64,000 nucleotides of DNA from Peterkaempfera sp044755465 (GTDB taxonomy: Bacteria > Actinomycetota > Actinomycetes > Streptomycetales > Streptomycetaceae). Made by a program: the position numbers and the translations under genes. Positions 17,041-26,412 of this stretch are shown piece by piece (within the stretch, counting starts at the first letter, position 1; every line of letters begins with the position of its first letter). The notes under the pieces are model-generated. The model was given only the letters and a program-made list of their open reading frames with translations. It ran no database searches and was not told where the DNA came from. The stretch spans positions 1-64,000 of the forward strand of contig NZ_JBIVRB010000016.1 in the NCBI RefSeq assembly GCF_044755465.1, in the 5' to 3' direction.

Positions 17041-20000
17041 ATGGGGCTGCGCCCGACACACCTTGGCTACGCTTACCAGGACCTGCTCACCGCGCTGCGG
17101 CTGGTGGACCTGGCGGTGGGACGTGCGAATTCCCTGCTGGTCGACACGAAGATGTTCACCGGGGACCGATTTGATGACATCACGTGCGAGTGGGGCACTG
17201 GCAGCCGCGAGCGGCTGCAGATCAAGCACACGGATCATGACCGCGCGTTGTCGCTGGAGAGTTTCACGAAGGACAAGCGAGGCCTACGCCTGGATCTGCT
17301 CTTCTCCTCCATGGACCACGACTTCACCTCGGATCCGGGTGCCTCGCATCGCCTCGTGGTGCGCGACATGGAGCCGGAGGATCCCGAGCTGACCCGGGTG
17401 CTGCGCCCGGTCCACGCGAGCACCGATCCCGGGCCTGCACTGCACGGCTTGAGCAGCAAACGGTTCCGTTTCGACGCCGCTGCGTTGCGTGCACACGCTC
17501 CGTGGAAGGAGATGCTCGCCCAGGCCAGTGATGACCTGCTCAACCGCGCTTGCGCCTCCCTGGTCGTCGACACGGATCTTCCGGCGTGTTCGCTCAACAT
17601 CCGCGAGCCCGGGCCAGCCGAGGCGGCCTTGCTGCACCGCATCACCGAAGAACTCGGTGCCGGACGGCCGCCGAACCGGCACCGCACGCCCGAGGAGGTG
17701 GCGCTGGCCCTGATCGAGGCGGCCAAAGCGGCGCGCAGCCGGGCGGGGACCGTGATGGTCGAGGACCTGCTTCCTCGTCTGAGTCTGGAAGTCGACTTCG
17801 GAGCGGTCCGTGAGGGGCACCCCGTGGACCGTGCCACCGAGGTGAGACGTCCTACGGTGCTCACGGGCGTGGTCGCGGCTGTGAAGGATGCTGCGCAGCA
17901 GGGGGGTGTCGTGGTGGTCACCGGTGCTCCCGGCATCGGCAAGTCGTGGTTGTGTGAGCAGCTCGGGGATGCGCTGCGGGAGACCTGGCTGGCGGTGCGG
18001 CATCACTGCTGGCTCGGCGCTGCGGACATCGACCGTGAGCAGCGTGTGCTGACCGAGGTCGTGATCGGCAGCCTGCTGAAGCAGCTGGGGACGGCCGTTC
18101 CGGAGGCGCTGGCGCAGGTCAGGCCACGCTACGCGGCCACGCCGGAGACGCTCACGGCCGCGGTTACTGCCGCGCGCGGCCTGGCACCGGACCGGCCGAT
18201 CGCGCTGATCGTGGACGGTATCGACCATGTCAGCCGGGTTCTTGGATCCACCACCGGCAGCGCCTTTCGTCCGCGGGTGGACCCGGCGGCCTCTCTGGTC
18301 GCGGACCTCTGCGCCCTGGAACTGCCGCCCGGTGTCGTGCTCGTCCTGGCCAGTCAGCCCGGCCCTCACCTCGAGGCCGTCGACCACGGTGCCTCCCGTC
18401 TCACCGTTGCCCCGCTCAACCGCGCCGAACTGCATGCTCTGGCGGACCGCCTGGGCGTGTTGACGGCCTTGGCGTCCTCCTCTGCCGGTGAGGGGCTCGA
18501 TCCCGCTGCGCGGGCGGAGGCCGCGGTCGCACTGATCGAGGAGCGCTCTCGAGGCAACGCCCTGTACGCCACGTATTTGTGCCGGCAGGCCGTTGGTCCT
18601 GCCCCGGGCCTGGGAGCGGCGCTGGCGCCGGATGGTGCCGGCGATCCTCTGGAGAGGTTGCGGGCGGTGCCGTCGTCGGCGCATGACCTCGACGACTACT
18701 ACGCTTATCTGCTGGCCGGTCTGACCCCCGGGCAGCGTTCTGCTGTCAGCATGCTCGCGGTCTGCGACTTCGCTGTGAGTGCGTCGGAGCTCGAGGAGAT
18801 TTTCCCGCTGCCCGGACTGCAGCTTGGTGCCGCGCTGACCAGTGTGGCACCGATCGTCGCGCAGCAGCCGGGCATCGGCGGACTGAAGATCCATCATGAG
18901 AGCTTCAGCCGTTTCATCCGCCGGGTCGACGGCGACGACAGGTGGGTCGATCAGGTCCGGTCCCGGGCGGCCGATTGGTTGTCCCAGCGGGGCTTCTTCA
19001 CCGATCCCCGCGCGTTCCGGCACATGCCCGAACTGCTGGCCGCTCTGGGGCGCGATGACGAACTCGCTCTGCTAATCGAACCCGATTTCCTCTCCCGCGC
19101 GATTGCCGGGCTGCAGCCTCCTCAGGCCATCGTCCACACTCTGACTGTTGCCGCGCGGCGTGCGGCGGTCCGCAACGACTGGCCCACACTGGTGCGCTGC
19201 GTCGAACTGAGCCGGGCGCGGGCGACGTATGAGGACGAAGGCCTGCCGGGTTCCCTGGTGCCGTGTGCGGATGTGCTGGTGGCGCTGGTGGGAGCCGACC
19301 GCGTGGCGGCAAGCCTGATGTACGAGGGTGTGACCACGATGGCGGCGCGGTGGGGCCTGCAGCTGTGTGCGGCGGTCGACCGGGCCGGCTGTGCCGCCCC
19401 GTGGGAGGCATACCTGACGGCCTGGGACAAGGCACGCAAGGATGAGCGTGTCCACTACGGATCCGAGAGCGATGAGTCGGTGTTCCTGGCGGAGTTGCGC
19501 GGACGGATCCGGTTGCCAGCCCGGGCTGCTGACGATGTCGAGCTCGAGCAGGTCCCGCGTACGCTCGCGCAGCGGGTGGCCCGGTTCCTCGACCAGGAGG
19601 CTCTGACGTCGCCTGAGGATGTGCTGGGTGTGCTGTCGGACTGTCTGGGTCCAGAGCCGTTGCTCGAGAGCGCGGAGCTCATCGAGCAGCCCGACCGGCG
19701 CGCGGCCGTTTTGCTGCACCTTGCGGACGCCCATGGCACGGCGGGTGGCGCGCTGCCGTCTGCCCGCGCGCTGGCCACCGCGGCCTGGGCCAGCGGGCCG
19801 TGCGACCCGCGGCGCCTGCTCCGCCATGGTGTGGCAGTGTCGGACCTTGCCGAGGAGCTCTTTTCCGGGGACATCGCCGCGGTTCTCGCGGAAGCAACAC
19901 AGGATGTACTGACCGATCGTGCCAGTGGCCTGTCCGGCCCGGTGAACAGGTGGCTGACACTGCTGGCCGTGGCCCATGCAGCTGATCCGCAGGCGCCCGC

Positions 20001-22305
20001 CCGGCTGCTCCCCCTCCTGGACGGCGTTGGCTTCTACCGTGCCTGGCTGCGCTTCGCCCTTGCCACCGTCGGCCTGCACCGCGATGTCGAGGCGGGCGTC
20101 CTCACAGCCGAAACCGCGTCCGCGACCGTGCGTGTCGCGCTCGAACAACTTGCCAAGCATGCACACGCGTTCACGGGCAGCCCCCGGGCTTGCGATCTTG
20201 CGGACATCCACCGGCAGGTGCGGCAGGTGTTGCACGACGCCGTCGCCCTGCTGCGCGGCGATGATGTCGCTGTGGGCATCGCCTTCCTGCAAGCCGTCAG
20301 CGAGGGCACCACCACCTCTCTCATGGGCATGGCCGGGACCGGCCCGCTGATCACCACGGAGCTGGTGTCCCTGCTCGCCGGGAGCGTCGGTCAGGCAGGG
20401 GCCGACGTCGTGCACGAGCTCATGCGCACGTTGCGCGGAGCGCAAACCGAGCGCCGTGCTCTGTATGCGGAGGACGCCGACTTCGAGCTTGAGATGGCCC
20501 GCGTGAGTCTCGCCTGCGACGACCCGCACGAGGCGCAGCGGTGCTGGGAGCGTGCCGCCTGCTACATGGGGGCCTATGGCGGTCACAAGGACATCACCAT
20601 CGAGGAGCTGCTTGATCCGCTGCCTCAGCTCATGCAGGCTGATCCCGTTCAGGCGCAGGTGCGTCTGGCGCGTGCGCAGCCTCTTGTCTATCTCGTCGCG
20701 GACTGCACCGACGGGCGGGGCACGGCGGGAACGCCGCAGGAGTGGTGGCGTTTCCTTGCGCGCCTGGATCCGCGGGGTGCCGCGCAGTTGGGCGCCCAGG
20801 TGCTGCTGGCCGAGTCCGGGCTGCCCGATGGCCGGGTGAGCGCGGCCCACCGGCAGCTGCTGGCCACGCAGGCTGACACGGCCGACCCCGTCGTCCTGGC
20901 CGCGCTCCGCATCGCCGCTGGACCCGATGGCCGCAGTATCCGGCAGGACGTTGCTCTACTCACAAGACTTGCTGACCTGCCCGGCGACGACGCGGCCCGC
21001 GCATCGCGTCTCCTGCCGGTGCTGGCCAATGCGATCACCTCCACCTACGACGACCAGACACTGATCGCCGCATCGCAGGCTGCCGGGGACAAGCCCACTT
21101 CTGCGCTGCGCACAGCAGCACAGCGTTGTGGCGGTGAGGGCGGCTCGCCCTGGGCGCCCCGCCCCGTGCCCAACAACACCTCACGTGACTGGTTCGGCCC
21201 CGAGAAGCACCCCACCACAGACGCGTATCTGCACGCCCAGCAGCGCCCGACGCTGCCAGAAGGTGCTGCTGGCGCGCTTGCTGCGGTCCGTGACCGCACC
21301 AGCAAGGCATACGATGCCCCCTCGGGCCCACGGTGGTCGAGGGATGCCCTGGCCAATGCGGTCGGGTGGCGGCTCTTGGAGGTCATCGACGGTCAGGGAG
21401 CAGACGCAGCCGCCCAGTTCCTGCACCGGATCGCCGACGAGATGAACGCCTCCAACCCTCTTGAGCTGCTGTCCGACCTCGCCTCGGGGCTCCGCTTGCG
21501 CCAGGACAGCGATCCTGGTGTCTTCGGCCCTCTCGCCGCCACGGCGGGCATGCTCGCCTACACCAAGATGCGAGGCGGCGGCGGATGGCGATCCTTCGGC
21601 GGCAATGACCGGCTGGATCTGTGGCAGCAGGCGCACTCCGCGGACCCGGCCACCGCAGCCCGCAACCTCGCAGACCAGGCGGCCCACGCCGTCGCCGAGG
21701 CGTCCTACAGCCGCACTATCGGTGTCAGCCTGGCCCTGGTCTCGGCGTTCGCTGTTCAGCCCCCGCTCGCTTCACCCCCGGCTGTCAGCGCATTCGCCTG
21801 CTGGGATGCGGCGTATGGCGTAATCGCCCACCGTCTGCCGGGCCGTGCCCGTCTCGGTCAGGGGGCCTACCACCCGGTGCCGGAGCAGGCGAACCAGCAC
21901 GACATCGACACCGCACTGTGCGAACTTGCGTTGGCCACGATTGCCCTGCCCGAACGCGGCGACAAGCGCCGCGCCCTGATCGCAGCGACGATTCTGCTGG
22001 CCAGCCGTTCCGGCCAGGCGCAGGCAGCCCTCGCGCGCATCCTCTCCTTCGACCTCGGAGCTGGCCCCCTGACCTGGCTCCTGACCGTCCTACAAGGACA
22101 CCTGCCCGACGGACCTCTGGATGCCGCCCTTCTCGAACAGCTCGTCACGCTGTGCGGCAGTGACAAGCTGTCCGTCCGTGCGGATGCCTCCGCCATCCTG
22201 GCTCGCGCCGGTCATCAGGCGCCCGCACCCGCGGCAACGGCAGCACATCCAACACTCGCACGCGCCATCGCCGCCGCCCTCTCCCCCTCCGAGGGCAGCG
22301 CATGA
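17041..22305 (+). CDS. Avs-like STAND NTPase with N-terminal Cap4/DUF4297-like nuclease
   Basis: A 1754-aa protein; ATG 17041 is chosen for its GGAGG site. The N-terminus has the Cap4/DUF4297 pattern: GYAYQDLLTALRLVDL, then FDDITCEW and LQIKH (about 43-65), a PD-(D/E)XK-type core that would cut DNA. A STAND NTPase follows: Walker A TGAPGIGKSWL (about 294), Walker B-like ALIVDGIDHVSR. The last ~1000 residues are helical, TPR-like repeats. This is the architecture of antiviral STAND (Avs) proteins, in which the C-terminus binds a phage protein, the NTPase assembles and the N-terminal effector degrades DNA. The phage ligand cannot be predicted. The following gene overlaps by 4 bases. High GC and Streptomyces-like codon use throughout. 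Confidence 0.82.
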   Translation: MGLRPTHLGYAYQDLLTALRLVDLAVGRANSLLVDTKMFTGDRFDDITCEWGTGSRERLQIKHTDHDRALSLESFTKDKRGLRLDLLFSSMDHDFTSDPGASHRLVVRDMEPEDPELTRVLRPVHASTDPGPALHGLSSKRFRFDAAALRAHAPWKEMLAQASDDLLNRACASLVVDTDLPACSLNIREPGPAEAALLHRITEELGAGRPPNRHRTPEEVALALIEAAKAARSRAGTVMVEDLLPRLSLEVDFGAVREGHPVDRATEVRRPTVLTGVVAAVKDAAQQGGVVVVTGAPGIGKSWLCEQLGDALRETWLAVRHHCWLGAADIDREQRVLTEVVIGSLLKQLGTAVPEALAQVRPRYAATPETLTAAVTAARGLAPDRPIALIVDGIDHVSRVLGSTTGSAFRPRVDPAASLVADLCALELPPGVVLVLASQPGPHLEAVDHGASRLTVAPLNRAELHALADRLGVLTALASSSAGEGLDPAARAEAAVALIEERSRGNALYATYLCRQAVGPAPGLGAALAPDGAGDPLERLRAVPSSAHDLDDYYAYLLAGLTPGQRSAVSMLAVCDFAVSASELEEIFPLPGLQLGAALTSVAPIVAQQPGIGGLKIHHESFSRFIRRVDGDDRWVDQVRSRAADWLSQRGFFTDPRAFRHMPELLAALGRDDELALLIEPDFLSRAIAGLQPPQAIVHTLTVAARRAAVRNDWPTLVRCVELSRARATYEDEGLPGSLVPCADVLVALVGADRVAASLMYEGVTTMAARWGLQLCAAVDRAGCAAPWEAYLTAWDKARKDERVHYGSESDESVFLAELRGRIRLPARAADDVELEQVPRTLAQRVARFLDQEALTSPEDVLGVLSDCLGPEPLLESAELIEQPDRRAAVLLHLADAHGTAGGALPSARALATAAWASGPCDPRRLLRHGVAVSDLAEELFSGDIAAVLAEATQDVLTDRASGLSGPVNRWLTLLAVAHAADPQAPARLLPLLDGVGFYRAWLRFALATVGLHRDVEAGVLTAETASATVRVALEQLAKHAHAFTGSPRACDLADIHRQVRQVLHDAVALLRGDDVAVGIAFLQAVSEGTTTSLMGMAGTGPLITTELVSLLAGSVGQAGADVVHELMRTLRGAQTERRALYAEDADFELEMARVSLACDDPHEAQRCWERAACYMGAYGGHKDITIEELLDPLPQLMQADPVQAQVRLARAQPLVYLVADCTDGRGTAGTPQEWWRFLARLDPRGAAQLGAQVLLAESGLPDGRVSAAHRQLLATQADTADPVVLAALRIAAGPDGRSIRQDVALLTRLADLPGDDAARASRLLPVLANAITSTYDDQTLIAASQAAGDKPTSALRTAAQRCGGEGGSPWAPRPVPNNTSRDWFGPEKHPTTDAYLHAQQRPTLPEGAAGALAAVRDRTSKAYDAPSGPRWSRDALANAVGWRLLEVIDGQGADAAAQFLHRIADEMNASNPLELLSDLASGLRLRQDSDPGVFGPLAATAGMLAYTKMRGGGGWRSFGGNDRLDLWQQAHSADPATAARNLADQAAHAVAEASYSRTIGVSLALVSAFAVQPPLASPPAVSAFACWDAAYGVIAHRLPGRARLGQGAYHPVPEQANQHDIDTALCELALATIALPERGDKRRALIAATILLASRSGQAQAALARILSFDLGAGPLTWLLTVLQGHLPDGPLDAALLEQLVTLCGSDKLSVRADASAILARAGHQAPAPAATAAHPTLARAIAAALSPSEGSA

Positions 22306-23477
22306 ACAACCCTCGGGAGTTCGCGACCCACCTCGTCGACCACTTCCTGGGCGACCGCCTAAACGCCGCCGGCAGTCCGGCCGGGCTCCGCGAGACCGTC
22401 ATCGATCTCGTGATCGATGCTCTTCCGGACGTCGAGACGCTCATGCGCATGCAGCTGGACCTTCTGACCAATGGACGCCGCAGCCAGCTTCCCGACGCCT
22501 ATCTCGCCGACCAGGCCGCCGCCGAAGACGCCCTGCAACGCGCTGCCGCCGGCCTGCGTGCCGCGCTTGCCCAAGCGGGACATCTCGGCAACGCCCAGAA
22601 TTTCGAACGCGGCGCGGCCGCGCGACTGCGCGATGACCCCCGCGCGGCCCTGCGTGCCGAATTCGCCCGCATTCCCCGCCCTCTGACTCGTCCCGAGGCC
22701 CTGGCGTGGTCGCTTGATCCAGCACCGTGGTTCAGTGAGAGCCATCAAGCGGACAAGCCCTGGCCGCCTTCCGGCTTCGCTTCGGTCGCGGGCCTGCGGT
22801 CCCTGCCGGGAAACGCCATGGCCTTTGCTCGCGTGGATGAAGGTCCGCACGAGGGCTGGGTGCAGATCGGCTTGCTCGAGCGGCAGCGCACTCCTGCACG
22901 CCGATACCCGGATCAGCCCGCCCGCCAACTGCAGATCGCCGTCGGCCTGGAGGCCCTCGACGACGACCCGCCGCCCGGCACACTACCCGCCTGCCGGGCC
23001 CCCTGGCAGCTGTGGACCAGCCCGTGGCGGCGCCTGGGACTCGGCCTTACAACCGAGTCAGCAGCCGAGCACATCAGTGCCGCAGACCAGGCCTTGACGG
23101 CCCTCACTGACGCTGGAACCGCTGGCCTGATCGATACGCCTCGCCCTCGCACCCTGAGCGGCCTCGGCCTGCCCGTCTACGTACTCGCACCCGCAGCCAG
23201 CGTCGTGGCCGCACTCGGCCTTGAACCCACAGAGGGAATCTGCGGGTTCAGCCTCAGCGACGCCACCGGTGAGGCACTGATCTGCCGCCAGTGGCACGGC
23301 CACCTCGTCCACGACGGAAACTACGAACCACTCCTGCCCGCGGTCGCGGGAGCTGATCTACTCATCCGGCCCGACCTGTTCGCCCGGCTGCACGACACGA
23401 TCGGCGCCGCGCGCTGCCGAGCCGGCGTCAACGTCCACCACGAGTCAGCCGACGACACCCTCGACGACGAGGACTGA
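22302..23477 (+). CDS. Partner of the STAND nuclease, unknown function
   Basis: A 391-aa protein whose ATG overlaps the STAND stop (ATGA). It begins with a helical region (about 1-110, VDHFLGDRLNAAG, PDVETLMRMQLDLL), then mixed sequence with no catalytic signature I recognise. It is probably co-translated with the STAND protein. Most described Avs proteins act alone, so a conserved second gene would be unusual. It could be an adaptor, an immunity protein or an unrelated passenger. The end is acidic (DDTLDDED). Confidence 0.65.
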   Translation: MNNPREFATHLVDHFLGDRLNAAGSPAGLRETVIDLVIDALPDVETLMRMQLDLLTNGRRSQLPDAYLADQAAAEDALQRAAAGLRAALAQAGHLGNAQNFERGAAARLRDDPRAALRAEFARIPRPLTRPEALAWSLDPAPWFSESHQADKPWPPSGFASVAGLRSLPGNAMAFARVDEGPHEGWVQIGLLERQRTPARRYPDQPARQLQIAVGLEALDDDPPPGTLPACRAPWQLWTSPWRRLGLGLTTESAAEHISAADQALTALTDAGTAGLIDTPRPRTLSGLGLPVYVLAPAASVVAALGLEPTEGICGFSLSDATGEALICRQWHGHLVHDGNYEPLLPAVAGADLLIRPDLFARLHDTIGAARCRAGVNVHHESADDTLDDED

Positions 23478-23542
23478 GGGCGCCCCAGCGACGACGCTCC
23501 CATCAACCCGCCTTCATGTGGCAGGCGTGCGCGGCGACCTAC

Positions 23543-24907
23543 TCATCCGCGCCGGCGACGGGGCTGTGCCTGAGCGTAGATGGTGTGCTGGGTCAGGTGG
23601 GCGAGGACTGCGTGATTAGCCTCCCAGCCGTCGGCGACCTTGGAGGCGGCTCCGGGGTGTGCGGGGTCGTTGGAGGGGTGGGCGTCGAGGAGTTCGGCGA
23701 TGCCGGCGCGGGCCACGACGATGCAGGCGTGGCGGTGTCGTGAGGTGAGGACGCACAGGCGGCCGGCTTCCAGGTGGAAGGCGGAGGCGTCGCCGCGGCC
23801 GGAGAGGGGGTGCAGGACGATGGTGACGCGGAATTCGCAGCCTTGGAGCCGGTTGGCGGTGTCGACGGTGACGCCGTGCAGTTGGGGGTAGTGGCGGGCC
23901 AGGAGCGCGCGGATGTCGTGGGCCTGGCTGCGGTGGGCGGTGCCGATGGCGATGTCACCGGGCTGCAGGGCGTGGCCTTCGGGGTTTGCCTCGCAGGTGG
24001 TGATGGCGCGTCGGGTCAGCAGTCGGTCGGCGATGCCGAGGGTGGTGTGGAAGGCTTCGGCGTCGTGCTGGCCGGTGATGCGGGCCGGTAGTTCGAACAG
24101 TGCCCATCCGGTTCGGGCGGCATGTTCGATGACCTCGTCGGTGGGGGTGCGGATGTCGAGAGGGGAGAACGTGAGGGTGCGGTCAGCTTCACTGCTTCCG
24201 GCGTGGAAGGTCGTGGAGGGGTAGAAGGCGTTGCTGATCGGGGGGACGGCTGAGGGCGGCAGGCGCCAGGACACGGGCAGGGAGTGGACGGGCAGGTCGC
24301 GGTTGTTGACGAGCAGGACGGCGACCGCGCTGTTCATGGGGTCGTGGGACAGGCCGTGGAAGCGGTCGGTTGTGACCTCGGAAAAGGGGTCGAGTTGGCC
24401 GGGGTCTCCGACGAAGAGGGCCCGTTCGAAGATGCCGGCGGTCCACAAAAGCGTGTCGGAGCGCATCTGGTAGGCCTCGTCGATGATCGCCCATGGCCAT
24501 CGGCGGTCGGTGACCGTGGCCCATTTCATGGCGGTTCCCACGATGACGTCGGCCGTCTTTTCGAGGGCTTCGATGCGGGTGCCGATGCGGATGCGGGGAT
24601 GTGCCTGCAGGTCGTGCGGGACTGTGTAATCCGTTGCGGTGAGCCGGGCGGTTCTCAGGTGCGGGTGGTGCCGGGCGAATCGCCGCACGAGGTGGTCGAC
24701 CTGGCTGTTGGTCTGGGCGATGACGGGGCAGGGGGTGCTGGATTGCGCGAGGGTGTCGGCGGCTCGGGCGACCAGGGTGGATTTGCCGGCGCCGGGCGGG
24801 GAGTCCACGACGAGTCCGCGGTGGGTGAGCGTGGGCAGTTGCTCCAGGACGGCGCGGGCGGCCTGGTCCATCTGCTGCTGCGGCGACGGCCGGTGAGGCG
24901 GTGTCAC
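23543..24907 (-). CDS. SF1 (UPF1/Dna2-like) helicase
   Basis: A 454-aa ATP-dependent helicase. Motifs: Walker A SPPGAGKSTLV (about 35-45), motif Ia IAQTNSQVD, Walker B WAIIDEAYQM, motif III FVGDPGQLDPF, motif IV-like SWRLPPS, motif V VTVDTANRLQG, motif VI VLTSRHRHACIV. It is short and close to the minimal core, without an accessory nuclease of its own. It is the last gene of a minus-strand cassette; its start overlaps the 502-aa gene by 4 bases. With the PD-(D/E)XK nuclease two genes upstream it would form a helicase-nuclease pair encoded in trans, resembling AddAB/Dna2 logic. Defence role inferred. Confidence 0.85.
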   Translation of the reverse strand: MTPPHRPSPQQQMDQAARAVLEQLPTLTHRGLVVDSPPGAGKSTLVARAADTLAQSSTPCPVIAQTNSQVDHLVRRFARHHPHLRTARLTATDYTVPHDLQAHPRIRIGTRIEALEKTADVIVGTAMKWATVTDRRWPWAIIDEAYQMRSDTLLWTAGIFERALFVGDPGQLDPFSEVTTDRFHGLSHDPMNSAVAVLLVNNRDLPVHSLPVSWRLPPSAVPPISNAFYPSTTFHAGSSEADRTLTFSPLDIRTPTDEVIEHAARTGWALFELPARITGQHDAEAFHTTLGIADRLLTRRAITTCEANPEGHALQPGDIAIGTAHRSQAHDIRALLARHYPQLHGVTVDTANRLQGCEFRVTIVLHPLSGRGDASAFHLEAGRLCVLTSRHRHACIVVARAGIAELLDAHPSNDPAHPGAASKVADGWEANHAVLAHLTQHTIYAQAQPRRRRG

Positions 24908-26412
24908 TGTTCTTCCTCGCCCTCGCCCTCGCCCTCGTTGCTGTGGTCCGGCTGGTCGGCGGGAGGCCCGCCGTGGGTCCAGGGTGTCTGCTCTCGTGCG
25001 GGGAATTCGGGCATCCGGTAGGGGGCGGGTGCGATGGTGAAGACGAGGAAGGCGCCGGCGTCGGGAAGGACGGCGTGGTTGGGGCGGTCCATGGTGCCCA
25101 TGCCGGCGGTGATCTCAAGTTCGACGAGAGTGTCGCCGTCGGCCGGGGTGACCTCGCAGATCTTGTAGCGGGCGCTGCGGTAGGTGCGGCAGGCCAGGAG
25201 CTGACCGGGTTCCATCGGCACGGGGTCCGGGGTGGACACGGTGAGCCGGGGCCGCCATTGGGTACGTCCACTGGGGCCGCGCAGGGTGTGTTCCGCGTCG
25301 ATGGTGGTGACGGTGCCGCCGAAGGCTTTGCCGGTGGTGCGCAGTTCTGCCCGTACGAAGGGGTCGTCGGCGGTGCGTTCGGCGGCGAAGGCGACGGCTG
25401 CGTGTTCCATGCGGGCCAGGCGGACGGCGGCGGCAATGGCATTGTCGCGGGCCGGACGGGGGCGTCCGTCCTGGGTCAGGTAGGTGCATTCGTCGGTGAA
25501 TACGGTGCGTTCGTGGTCCCAGCGGCGTGCAGTGCTCTTGGCTTCGGGGAGGGCCTGCAGGAGCGTGTATGCCTGCCACATCAAATCCCAGGTGGGCTGC
25601 AGGTAGGTGGCCAGCAGACGGTCGAGTTCTTGCAGGGTGCGGGTCTGCTCGTGGTCCAGGGCCCGGCGCCGGGCGCGGGCATAGGCGTCGAACAGGGGCG
25701 CCAGGTGGTCGTTGTCGAAGGGGGCGTCGGTGGCTGGTCCCGCCGGGCGGTGGGTGGCCGGGTCTTCTGCCTCCAGTGCGGCGTCGCGTCCCGAGGCTGC
25801 GTGGCGGGGCGGGTCGATCCAGGCCAGCAGGGTGGCCAGGTCCTCGTCCTCGAGGGGGCTTTGGCCGCTGATCCAGTGCATGCCGAGGAAACTGGTCATG
25901 GGGATGAGGGCGGCTGAGCCGGGGAGGTCGGCGCGGTCGGTGAGATAGGTGAGCCAGTGTCCCAGGCACTGGACGGCCCGGGAGCCGGGAGCCTGGTCGT
26001 CGACGCTGCGGAACCTCAGGTCGTCTCCGAGGTCTTTCAGGTGCTGCACGGTCTGGGGGTTGGGGACGAGGATCTGGGGGGCGTCGGTGTAGCGCCAGCG
26101 TGCCGGCTTGTTGTTGGTGGCGGGCAGGTGTTCGCGGTGCCGCTGGCAGGCGTTGATGTAGGCGGTGACCGTGTCTGCCAGGGCGGCGAGCATGGGGGCG
26201 GTGCTGCCCGAGGGCGGCGCGACCAGGAGCTGGGGGCGGTGCGGGTCGGTGCCCAGCATGACGGCCAGCGGTCGTGCGGCGGGGCCGGTTTGCTTCAGCG
26301 CCAGCAGCATCAGCGGCTGGTCGCTGAGGTGGAGGTGGCGCAGTTGGCTGGCGCGTTGGGCGTTGCCGGTGTGGGCGGCGTGCATCCGCAGGAGGGAGGT
26401 GAGCTGGATCAT
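24904..26412 (-). CDS. Unknown protein between nuclease and helicase genes
   Basis: A 502-aa protein that overlaps both neighbours by 4 bases. The N-terminal half is helical; the C-terminal third has beta-rich stretches (QWRPRLTVSTPDPVPMEPGQLL, DTLVELEITAGM) and ends in a Glu-rich tail. I recognise no domain. Strict coupling on both sides implies a fixed stoichiometry with the nuclease and helicase, so it is probably a core subunit of the system, perhaps a nucleic-acid-binding scaffold. Confidence 0.7.
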   Translation of the reverse strand: MIQLTSLLRMHAAHTGNAQRASQLRHLHLSDQPLMLLALKQTGPAARPLAVMLGTDPHRPQLLVAPPSGSTAPMLAALADTVTAYINACQRHREHLPATNNKPARWRYTDAPQILVPNPQTVQHLKDLGDDLRFRSVDDQAPGSRAVQCLGHWLTYLTDRADLPGSAALIPMTSFLGMHWISGQSPLEDEDLATLLAWIDPPRHAASGRDAALEAEDPATHRPAGPATDAPFDNDHLAPLFDAYARARRRALDHEQTRTLQELDRLLATYLQPTWDLMWQAYTLLQALPEAKSTARRWDHERTVFTDECTYLTQDGRPRPARDNAIAAAVRLARMEHAAVAFAAERTADDPFVRAELRTTGKAFGGTVTTIDAEHTLRGPSGRTQWRPRLTVSTPDPVPMEPGQLLACRTYRSARYKICEVTPADGDTLVELEITAGMGTMDRPNHAVLPDAGAFLVFTIAPAPYRMPEFPAREQTPWTHGGPPADQPDHSNEGEGEGEEEQ

